From contig JAEVEX010000047.1 of NCBI GenBank assembly GCA_016842085.1, positions 823 to 42,383 of the forward strand: a DNA stretch of 41,561 bases, in the 5' to 3' direction. Shown one piece after another: positions 23,190-29,850 of the stretch. A program made the position numbers and the translations under genes. How positions within the stretch are numbered: position 1 is the first letter of the stretch; each line of letters begins with the position of its first letter. Origin of the DNA: Candidatus Thermoflexus tengchongensis. Lineage in GTDB: Bacteria; Chloroflexota; Anaerolineae; Thermoflexales; Thermoflexaceae. The notes under the pieces were generated by a model. That model saw only the letters and a program-made list of their open reading frames with translations. It was not told where the DNA came from and ran no database searches.

Positions 23190-24356
23190 ATGGCGGGACG
23201 ACGGGTGGCCATCGTGGGCGCCGGGATGACCAAATTCGTCCGTCGGGCCCTGGAGACCGGCCAGGAGCTGGCCTGGGAGGCTGCCAGCAAGGCGCTGGAG
23301 TCCTGCGAGATGACCCTGGATCAGATCGACGCCGTGGTCCTGGGCTCCGCTCCGGACGCCTTCGATGGCGTCCATATGAAAGTCGAATACCTGAGCCCCG
23401 GGGCGGGGGCCTGGGGCAAACCCACCATCCGGGGATATGTGGGCGGTGGGACAGGGGTCTTCGCGGCCATTCAGGGCTGGTATCACATCGCCAGCGGGAT
23501 GTTCGATACGGTGCTGGTGGTGTGCGAAGAGAAAATGTCCTCCTGCCACCCCCATCCCCAGGCCGCCTTCAATTACATTTTCGATCACACCCTGGAACGC
23601 CCCCTGGGCCCCAACCTCCTGTGGATCTTTGCCCTGGAGATGAACGCTTATATGACCAAATACGGGCTGACCAAGCGGGATATCGCGATGGTGGCCGTGA
23701 AGAACAAACGGAACGCCGCCGATCATCCCGCCGCCCAGCTCGGGGATCCTCACATCACGGTGGAGGATGTGCTGAACTCCGAGGTGCTGGCCTGGCCGGT
23801 CCAACGGCTGGATGTCTCCCCCACCAGCGATGGAGCGGTGGCCATCGTGATGGCCGCTGAGCATATCGCCCGGCGGGTGACGAACAAGCCCGTCTGGGTG
23901 GAGGGAGTGGGCTGGTCCCTGGATACGCAATACTGGACCAACCGGGATCTCTCCTACCCCACGTATGTCGAAGAGGCGGCCCGCAAAGCCTATGCCATGG
24001 CCGGGATTAAGGAGCCCCGCAAGGAGATCCATATCGTCGAGCCCTATGATCCCTTCGATTATAAGGAACTGCATCATCTGGAAGGGCTGCTCCTGGCCGA
24101 TCGGGGGAAGGCGGCCGAGCTGATCGCCCTGGGGATCGCCAATCGGGATGGGGATATGCCGGTGACGCCGTCCGGCGGGCTTCTGGGAGTGGGCAACCCG
24201 ATCGCCGCCGCGGGTTTAATGAAGGTCGCCGAGATTTTCTGGCAGCTGCGGGGAGAGGCTGGGAAGCGCCAGGTGCCCGGCCAGCCCCGGCGGGGCCTGG
24301 CCCAGGCCTGGGGCGATCTGATGCAGGTGGGCACAGTGATCATCCTGGGGATCTAA
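23190..24356 (+). CDS. Thiolase-like protein without nucleophilic Cys (copy 2)
   Basis: A 388-residue paralogue of the protein at 21098-22264, with the same length and layout. RVAIVGAGMTKFVR opens the fold; RGYVGGGTGVFAAIQGWYHIASG takes the place of the Cys loop; VAVKNKRNAADHP and MPVTPSGGLLGVGNPIAAAGLMK follow. Here even the GH histidine is Asn (GVGNP), so all classic thiolase catalytic residues are gone. The C-terminal RRGLAQAWGD resembles the RxxAQxWGG end of thiolase-DUF35 complexes. The ATG at 23190 follows AGGAGG; an in-frame ATG at 23136 is unlikely. A structural or aldolase-type role with a DUF35 partner is inferred. Confidence 0.85.
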   Translation: MAGRRVAIVGAGMTKFVRRALETGQELAWEAASKALESCEMTLDQIDAVVLGSAPDAFDGVHMKVEYLSPGAGAWGKPTIRGYVGGGTGVFAAIQGWYHIASGMFDTVLVVCEEKMSSCHPHPQAAFNYIFDHTLERPLGPNLLWIFALEMNAYMTKYGLTKRDIAMVAVKNKRNAADHPAAQLGDPHITVEDVLNSEVLAWPVQRLDVSPTSDGAVAIVMAAEHIARRVTNKPVWVEGVGWSLDTQYWTNRDLSYPTYVEEAARKAYAMAGIKEPRKEIHIVEPYDPFDYKELHHLEGLLLADRGKAAELIALGIANRDGDMPVTPSGGLLGVGNPIAAAGLMKVAEIFWQLRGEAGKRQVPGQPRRGLAQAWGDLMQVGTVIILGI

Positions 24357-24377
24357 CTCCTACAGCCGCACCTGGCA

Positions 24378-24431
24378 GTGGGGTCACCACCCCACCTGGA
24401 GGCGTAGGGCAACTGCTTGCAGTTGCCCTAC
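24378..24431. repeat. Double hairpin intergenic repeat
   Basis: GTGGGGT-CACC-ACCCCAC (24378-24395) is followed by a near-perfect palindrome, GTAGGGCAACTGC (24404-24416), TT, then its exact complement (24419-24431). The second part shares its outer core with the palindrome at 14056-14085. It could end transcription before the DUF35 genes, but no T-tract follows. Confidence 0.65.
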
Positions 24432-24514
24432 AGGGAACGGGGAGGCCCCGCTCAACGATCTGCGGTTGTCGCACTAAGTCATCAGGCAAGGCACTCCAGT
24501 CAGGAGGCGCATCC

Positions 24515-25039
24515 ATGGAACGCTGGGTCTACCCGGTCACCAGCCTTCGGCCAGAGGACGTGGAACAGGGGCGGGTCTGCATCACGCGAACCCCGCTGCG
24601 GGGGGAATATGCCTGGGACGCCGGGGTGGCCATCGGACGGTTCCTGACGGAATTGAAAGCGGGCCGCCTGGTCGGGCGTCGCTGTCGAGCCTGCGGCCGG
24701 GTGATGATTCCCCCCCGGATGTTCTGTGAGCAGTGCTTCCGGCCCACCGATGAGTGGGTGCCTCTGGCCGATACCGGGACCGTGATCACGTTCTCCGTGT
24801 GCACCATCTCCTGGGATATGCGCCGCCTGGACGTCCCGGAGGTCCCCGCGGTGATCGCCATTGATGGAGCCTCCCCGGGGATGGGGATCATGCATAAACT
24901 CGGGGAGGTCGGCCGAACCCTCGAGGAGATCCTGGATCGGGTCCGGATTGGGATGCGCGTCCAGGCGGTCTGGAAGCCGGCCGGGGAGCGGGAGGGTGCG
25001 ATCACCGATATCCTCTATTTTCGACCCCTGGAGCGATGA
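24515..25039 (+). CDS. DUF35 zinc-ribbon/OB-fold acyl-CoA-binding protein (1)
   Basis: A 174-residue partner subunit of thiolase-like enzymes. A rubredoxin-like zinc ribbon has C57, C60, C71 and C74 (RRCRACGRVMIPPRMFCEQC), followed by an OB-fold (about 78-170, GTVITFSVCTISW ... VPAVIAIDGA ... GMRVQAVWKP). DUF35 proteins position the CoA thioester for a thiolase, HMG-CoA synthase or aldolase subunit. The N-terminal 40 residues (EYAWDAGVAIGRFLTELKAG) match the helical lead-in of the family. The stop lies 11 bases before the ATG of a second DUF35 gene. Confidence 0.9.
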   Translation: MERWVYPVTSLRPEDVEQGRVCITRTPLRGEYAWDAGVAIGRFLTELKAGRLVGRRCRACGRVMIPPRMFCEQCFRPTDEWVPLADTGTVITFSVCTISWDMRRLDVPEVPAVIAIDGASPGMGIMHKLGEVGRTLEEILDRVRIGMRVQAVWKPAGEREGAITDILYFRPLER

Positions 25040-25050
25040 GGAGGCCCCCA

Positions 25051-25521
25051 ATGCCCCTGATTGAACGGATCCAGCACCTGGACGAGGTCCGAACCTGGCG
25101 GGGAACCATCCAGCTGGAGGGCGTCTATACCGCGGGAGTGGCGGGGGAACGCTGGCTGCGCGGGTTGCAGGAAGGGAAAATCTACGGAACCCGTTGCCCC
25201 CGCTGTCAATATACCTATGTTCCGGCCCGACGGTTCTGTGAGCGCTGTCTGGGCCCCCTGGGGGAGGACACCTGGATCGAGGTCGGCCCGCAGGGGACGC
25301 TGGTCGCGTGGACCCGACTGCACGTGGCTCCGGATGGAACCCGGCTGGTTCCCCCACGGACCCTCGGCCTGATCCGTCTGGACGGCGCGGATGCGGTCCT
25401 GGTGCACGAGCTGATCGATGGTCGGGAATGGACCAGCGGCATGCGGGTGGAAGCGGTCTTCCGGCCGCCCGCCGAGCGGTCGGGAAGCATCCGGGATCTG
25501 CTCGGGTTCCGTCCCCTTTGA
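25051..25521 (+). CDS. DUF35 zinc-ribbon/OB-fold acyl-CoA-binding protein (2)
   Basis: A 156-residue paralogue of the previous gene product. The zinc ribbon has C49, C52, C63 and C66 (TRCPRCQYTYVPARRFCERC), and the OB-fold follows (GTLVAWTRLHVA ... PRTLGLIRLDGADAVLVHELI ... GMRVEAVFRPP). The ATG at 25051 is preferred to one at 25036 because GAGGAGG lies 9 bases upstream. Two DUF35 genes next to two thiolase-like genes suggest either two cognate pairs or one heteromeric complex. Confidence 0.9.
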   Translation: MPLIERIQHLDEVRTWRGTIQLEGVYTAGVAGERWLRGLQEGKIYGTRCPRCQYTYVPARRFCERCLGPLGEDTWIEVGPQGTLVAWTRLHVAPDGTRLVPPRTLGLIRLDGADAVLVHELIDGREWTSGMRVEAVFRPPAERSGSIRDLLGFRPL

Positions 25522-25576
25522 TAGGGGACACCGGGGTACCTTTCCCCCAGTTTGTGATTATATTCACAATATGGAC

Positions 25577-25605
25577 TTGCCTGGAATCGGGGGACCCCCT
25601 ATAAT
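25577..25605 (+). promoter_or_regulatory. Consensus-like sigma-70 promoter
   Basis: TTGCCT (25577-25582) and a perfect TATAAT (25600-25605) are separated by 17 bases. They lie about 120 bases upstream of the peptidase start, leaving a leader of about 110 bases. Confidence 0.8.
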
Positions 25606-25724
25606 AGGGGCGACCCTGGTCGGGATCCGGGCCGGGGCTGGAGCGATAAGAGTTTGTAATTCTGAGGGGGAGGGATCTGCCGCCCGAGTTCGATTTTCCC
25701 TCTCCCGCTGAGGAGAACGCAGGG

Positions 25725-26954
25725 ATGGAGCACCACCCCTCGGTTCGGAAATCCTCCCGTTTCGGGAGGATAAGGGGACGCCTGCTGCGGATCTCTTCCG
25801 CCCCTGATCGGCAGGTCTCCTGGTCTGTCCCGCTTCAGGCCCAGCTCAGAAAGCTGCAAGATGCGGTTCGAAGAGCCCTGGCGTTCAGCGCCGCGCTATG
25901 GGCCCATTACAGTGTGCACATCGGCCTCGTTCTGGTGGTGGGATTGCTCTATCTGGCCCTCACCCAGAGCCGGATGGCCCCTGCATGGCTCCTTCAGCCG
26001 ATCCAGCTTCCGGAGACTTCCCGGAACGAACCCGCCTCTCCGGAGGTTCTGCAAGCGCTCCTCCGCCGTTCCGCCTATCTGGGGGGCACCCGTCGGAGCG
26101 GCCCCGCGTTATTGATCCGGCAGGTGGATCTCCACACCGAGATCCCAGAACGGCCTCGACGGGGGATCATCACCTACACGGTTCAACCCGGGGATACCCT
26201 CTTCGGGATCGCCGAGAAGTTCAAGCTGCGCCCGGAGACGATCCTCTGGGCAAACTACGATGTCCTCCAGGATGATCCCCACATGCTGGACATCGGCCAG
26301 GTTCTGAACATCCCGCCGGTGGATGGGGTCCTCCACGTGGTGAAGGAAGGGGAAACCCTGGAGGCCATCGCCAAGAAATACAACGTGACCCCCGAGGCCA
26401 TCCGCAACGCGGAGTGGAACGGCCTGATGGAGGGCGGCGAACCCCAGGTCGGCCAGGTGCTGATCGTGCCGGGCGGCACCCGCCCCTTCGCGGGATGGAC
26501 GCCCCCTCGCCAGGCGTATGTAACCGTTGCGGGCGGCAAACGGCTGCCCTCCGGCGCCTGCCCCAGCGTGCAGGTCCCCCCGCTGGGCACGGGGAGCTTC
26601 GTCTGGCCGGTCAACAGCCGCTGGCGCTCCGGCTATGATTTCACCGCTTACCACCCGGGGGTGGACCTCGCCGGGCGACTGGGGGATCCGGTGTATGCGG
26701 CGGACGCGGGAACGGTTGTCTACGCGGGCTGGAGCACCGTCGGCTACGGCAACCTGATTGTCCTGGATCACGGGAACGGCTACCAGACGTATTATGCGCA
26801 CCTCAGCGCCATCTTCGTGGGCTGCGGGCAGCAGGTGGCCAAAGGGGCGACCATCGGCCTGGTGGGCTCGACCGGCCGCTCCACCGGGCCCCACCTGCAC
26901 TTTGAGATCCGGGGCCCGGGCGGGTTCGTGAACCCCTGGCGGGCCCTTCCTTAA
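25725..26954 (+). CDS. LysM-M23 cell-wall endopeptidase, membrane-anchored
   Basis: A 409-residue predicted peptidoglycan hydrolase or hydrolase regulator. A basic cytoplasmic N-terminus (1-60) is followed by one transmembrane helix (about 64-81). Two LysM domains (about 150-197 ITYTVQPGDTLFGIAEKF; 203-249 LHVVKEGETLEAIAKKY) bind cell-wall glycans. The C-terminal M23/LytM domain (about 290-405) has the zinc ligands H310 and D314 (HPGVDLAG) and H392 with H390 (GPHLHFE), so it looks catalytically competent. A consensus promoter precedes it and a hairpin follows. A role in wall remodelling or division is inferred from the family. Confidence 0.93.
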   Translation: MEHHPSVRKSSRFGRIRGRLLRISSAPDRQVSWSVPLQAQLRKLQDAVRRALAFSAALWAHYSVHIGLVLVVGLLYLALTQSRMAPAWLLQPIQLPETSRNEPASPEVLQALLRRSAYLGGTRRSGPALLIRQVDLHTEIPERPRRGIITYTVQPGDTLFGIAEKFKLRPETILWANYDVLQDDPHMLDIGQVLNIPPVDGVLHVVKEGETLEAIAKKYNVTPEAIRNAEWNGLMEGGEPQVGQVLIVPGGTRPFAGWTPPRQAYVTVAGGKRLPSGACPSVQVPPLGTGSFVWPVNSRWRSGYDFTAYHPGVDLAGRLGDPVYAADAGTVVYAGWSTVGYGNLIVLDHGNGYQTYYAHLSAIFVGCGQQVAKGATIGLVGSTGRSTGPHLHFEIRGPGGFVNPWRALP

Positions 26955-26973
26955 ACTTTAAGAAACGCCCCAG

Positions 26974-27009
26974 ACAGGGGACAGGGAGCAGAGGCTGCCT
27001 GTCCCCTGT
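26974..27009 (+). terminator. Hairpin after the peptidase gene
   Basis: ACAGGGGACAGG (26974-26985) and its exact complement (26998-27009) form a 12-bp stem with a 12-base loop. The following TGGATTTCTTC is only moderately T-rich, so it is a probable rather than strong terminator. Confidence 0.6.
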
Positions 27010-27129
27010 TGGATTTCTTCCTCGCGAACCCACCGCCAGAAATTGAGAAGCCCTGCCATCCCTCGCCTCCATGATCCAAAGGGAAGAGCTTGCGCTAAGA
27101 TATAGAGGATCCTCTGGCGGGAGGCCTTC

Positions 27130-27897
27130 TTGCCAATGTCCCTCGAGCGGATCGGGACGATCCTGGGGATTGGCATGCTGGCGGCGCTGGGCGCGTATCT
27201 GGTGGGGATCGGGGCGGTATACGAGCGGCTGAGCGCGGCCCGGCGGCGGGCCCATCTGGGATGGTTCCTCCTGGGCCTGAGCCTGGCCGGCCTGGGATTC
27301 ATCCCTTCGCCGATCCCCCTGGGTCCGGCCTATCGTTTTACCGTGAACATGATCCAGTTCATCGTCCTCACCGGGCTGGCCGCCCCCCTGATGCTGATGG
27401 GTTTGCCCGAACCCTTTTTCGACCCATTCCTCCGCTCCGGCCCCCTCCGGGGCCTGGGCCTCCGCCTGACCCGGCCCATCCCGGCGTATCTGACGGCCAA
27501 CCTGGTCTTCTTCGCCTGGCACACCCCGATCCTCTTCGAACTGGCCTCCCGCAGCGTGGGCCTGTGGGCCTTCAAGCAGGGCCTCTTCCTCATCGCCTCC
27601 ATGCTGGCCTGGTGGCCGGTGCTGAGCCCCGCCCGGGCATGGCCCCGCCTCTCCGAACCCGGCCAGGTGCTGTATCTCTTCTTCCTCGCCATGCCGACCA
27701 CCCTGCTGGGCGCTCTGTTCACCTTCCCCGACACCCGGATCTACAACCCGACCGCGCTGGGCTTTGAGGTCTGCGCCCCGGCCTCGTTGGAGGATCAGCG
27801 GATGGCGGGGCTTGTCATGTGGGTGCCGGGAGCGCTGATCTATCTCGGAGCGCTGACGGTGGTGTTTTTCCGGTGGTTCGGGAAGGGGGAGACCTGA
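27130..27897 (+). CDS. ctaG: CtaG-type cytochrome oxidase assembly protein
   Basis: A polytopic membrane protein of about 255 residues of the caa3-oxidase CtaG family, involved in maturation of the copper centre of cytochrome c oxidase in Bacillus-type bacteria. Seven hydrophobic helices are visible; the family-typical MIQFIVLTGLAAPLMLMGLPEP, LVFFAWHTPILFELA, LAWWPVL and EDQRMAGLVMWVPG are all present, including histidine and methionine residues in the membrane part. The TTG at 27130 has GGGAGG 5 bases upstream; the ATG at 27136 is the alternative. It stands alone here, with no oxidase subunits in the window, and is convergent with a MoxR ATPase gene. Confidence 0.88.
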   Translation: MPMSLERIGTILGIGMLAALGAYLVGIGAVYERLSAARRRAHLGWFLLGLSLAGLGFIPSPIPLGPAYRFTVNMIQFIVLTGLAAPLMLMGLPEPFFDPFLRSGPLRGLGLRLTRPIPAYLTANLVFFAWHTPILFELASRSVGLWAFKQGLFLIASMLAWWPVLSPARAWPRLSEPGQVLYLFFLAMPTTLLGALFTFPDTRIYNPTALGFEVCAPASLEDQRMAGLVMWVPGALIYLGALTVVFFRWFGKGET

Positions 27898-28012
27898 TGG
27901 GCCGGGGGCTTACGCCGCCGGGCTCCGAGGGGGAGGGGAGACCTTCCGAAGGCCGGGGGGCCCTGAAGGCGACCCCGCTTCCCCAGACCCCCCATCCCTG
28001 CGCGACCGGGGA

Positions 28013-28960
28013 TCACGAATCGGTGGTCCAGCGGGGGAACGATCGGGGCCGTCGGGGCTCCTCACCGCCCTCCAGCAGATGACGTCCCCGTCGCAAATCC
28101 GCCTCGTGCTTTAAAAGGACCGCCAGGGTGCTCTCCAGGGTTTTGCGATCCAGATGCTGCGCGTTCAGGGCCACCAGCGCCCGCGCCCAGTCCAGGGTCT
28201 CGCTGATGCTGGGCTGCTTTTTGAGATCCAGCCGCCGCAAGCGCTGGACCAGCTCCACGGCCTGCCGGGCCAGTTGTGGGGCGAGCTCCGGCACCTTCAG
28301 GCGCACGATGGCCAGCTCCTGCTCCAGCGATGGGTAATCGATGAACAGGTAAAGGCAGCGGCGTTTCAGGGCTTCGCTCAGCTCGCGGGTGTTGTTGCTG
28401 GTGAGGAAAACCATGGGGATATGTTTCGCCCGGAGGGTCCCCAGCTCCGGGACGCTCACCTGGAAGTCGCTGAGGACCTCCAGGAGGAAGGCCTCGAACT
28501 CGGCGTCAGCGCGGTCGATCTCATCGATGAGGAGGACCACCGGCTCCTCGGAGAGGATGGCTTTGAGCAGGGGGCGGGGGAGCAGGAAGCGCAGGGAGAA
28601 GAAGACGTCTTCCTCCTGGGCGATGCGGTCGGCGGCTTCCCGCAATGTGGAGGCATCGGCCAGCGCCGCGTTGAGCTTGTCCCGCAACAGCTGGGTATAG
28701 AGCATCTGCTTGGCGTATTCCCACTCATAGAGCGCCTTGGTTTCATCCAGACCCTCGTAGCACTGGAGGCGGATCAGCGGCCGGCCGGTGGCGGCCGCCC
28801 ATGCTTTGGCGAGCTCCGTCTTGCCCACCCCTGCGGGGCCCTCGATCAGCACGGGCTTGCCCAGGCGCTCGGCGAGGAAAACCGTCGTGGCGATCTCATC
28901 GGAGGCGATATACTGCTGGGCAGCCAGTCGTTGCCGGACCTCCTCAATTGAAGCGACCAT
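28013..28960 (-). CDS. MoxR-family AAA+ ATPase
   Basis: A 315-residue AAA+ chaperone-like ATPase. Walker A is GPAGVGKTELA (about 41-51), Walker B is VVLLIDEIDRAD (about 140-151), the sensor-1 asparagine lies in FLTSNNTRELSEALKRRCL, and the arginine finger is in the same stretch. Members usually work with a von Willebrand A protein (CoxE type) to insert metal cofactors or remodel complexes, as in aerobic CO dehydrogenase maturation. No VWA or CO dehydrogenase gene is adjacent here. A G-rich ribosome site (AAGGGGGG) precedes the ATG. It is transcribed towards ctaG, with 115 unremarkable bases between them. Confidence 0.92.
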   Translation of the reverse strand: MVASIEEVRQRLAAQQYIASDEIATTVFLAERLGKPVLIEGPAGVGKTELAKAWAAATGRPLIRLQCYEGLDETKALYEWEYAKQMLYTQLLRDKLNAALADASTLREAADRIAQEEDVFFSLRFLLPRPLLKAILSEEPVVLLIDEIDRADAEFEAFLLEVLSDFQVSVPELGTLRAKHIPMVFLTSNNTRELSEALKRRCLYLFIDYPSLEQELAIVRLKVPELAPQLARQAVELVQRLRRLDLKKQPSISETLDWARALVALNAQHLDRKTLESTLAVLLKHEADLRRGRHLLEGGEEPRRPRSFPRWTTDS

Positions 28961-29384
28961 AAGCCCCCCTTTCCGGATCCCAGCCCGATCTGGCGGCCGG
29001 TCGGATTGCTCCTCATTCTAAGAAGGGGAAGGAATCCCGTCAATTTCTGTGAGAGGGCAAATCCGTGCAGGGTTCAACAAAACCAGGCCTCCCCCCAGGA
29101 CGGGAAGCCAGATGGGCCCCTTCAAATGCCGACTCCAGCCGCCCACCATAGGCCTTTGGCCGGGAGATCCGCGAGGGCCGACCCTTCGGGAGTTGCCGGA
29201 GCCGCTTCAGCCGTGCCCGAAGGTCGGGGCTACAGCCGTCGGGGCTGAAGCCCCTTCTGAGCCTTCGTTCAAGAAATCACAAATTGATTCGGCTATCGCC
29301 GGCGGTCTGAACTTTTCCTGAACTTTAAAGGCCTAAGATTTTATATACGCAAAGGCGATCGATCCCTTCATCCGGGAGGAACCC
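28961..29384. other. Divergent intergenic region with hairpin repeats
   Basis: Between the outward-reading MoxR and SCP2 genes. It contains an inverted repeat (29178-29190 with 29216-29227, CCGACC(C)TTCGGG arms) overlapping a GGGGCT-rich hairpin near 29230-29255, then an A/T-rich stretch near 29320-29350 that could hold the SCP2 promoter (TTATATAC at about 29340), although no clear -35 box was found. No gene is seen. Confidence 0.5.
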
Positions 29385-29714
29385 ATGAGTGAGTTAACCG
29401 CACGCGATGTGATCATGCGAATGCCGGAGGCCTTTCAGCCGGACAAGGCGCAGGGTGTGAACGCCACCATCCAGTATTCCCTCACCGGCGAGGGAGGGGG
29501 CGACTGGTATATCGTGATCGCCGAGGGCACCTGCTCCGTCCATGAGGGCAGGGCGGAGAAGGCCGATGTGACGCTGACCATGGACGCCCGGGACTTCGTG
29601 GATATCGCGACCGGGAAGCTGGACGCGATGAAGGCTTTCATGAGCGGCAAGCTTAAGGTCAGCGGCAACATGATGCTGGCCACGCGCCTGACCTCGTTCT
29701 TCCGCATGGGATAG
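29385..29714 (+). CDS. SCP2 sterol-carrier-like lipid-binding protein
   Basis: A 109-residue stand-alone SCP2 domain. The family pattern is clear: ARDVIMRMPEAFQPDKAQGVNATIQYSL, WYIVIAEGTCSVHEG, ADVTLTMDARDFVDIATGKLDAMKAFMSGKLKVSGNMMLATRL. Such domains bind fatty acyl-CoAs or sterol-like lipids in a hydrophobic tunnel. GGGAGG precedes the ATG. The acyl-CoA ligase that follows 137 bases later carries a related domain at its C-terminus, so both probably handle the same lipid. Confidence 0.92.
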   Translation: MSELTARDVIMRMPEAFQPDKAQGVNATIQYSLTGEGGGDWYIVIAEGTCSVHEGRAEKADVTLTMDARDFVDIATGKLDAMKAFMSGKLKVSGNMMLATRLTSFFRMG

Positions 29715-29850
29715 ACCGGGTTCGCAGCAGGGGGCTTCTATAAAAGGAGGGAAGGGCCATCCTGCCACCTTGAAGTCGAGTTCAAAGGTGGAGGCCCCTG
29801 AAAACCCGAGCGCGAGGCATCGCTCACCCATCGAAGGGGAGGAGGTCGCC

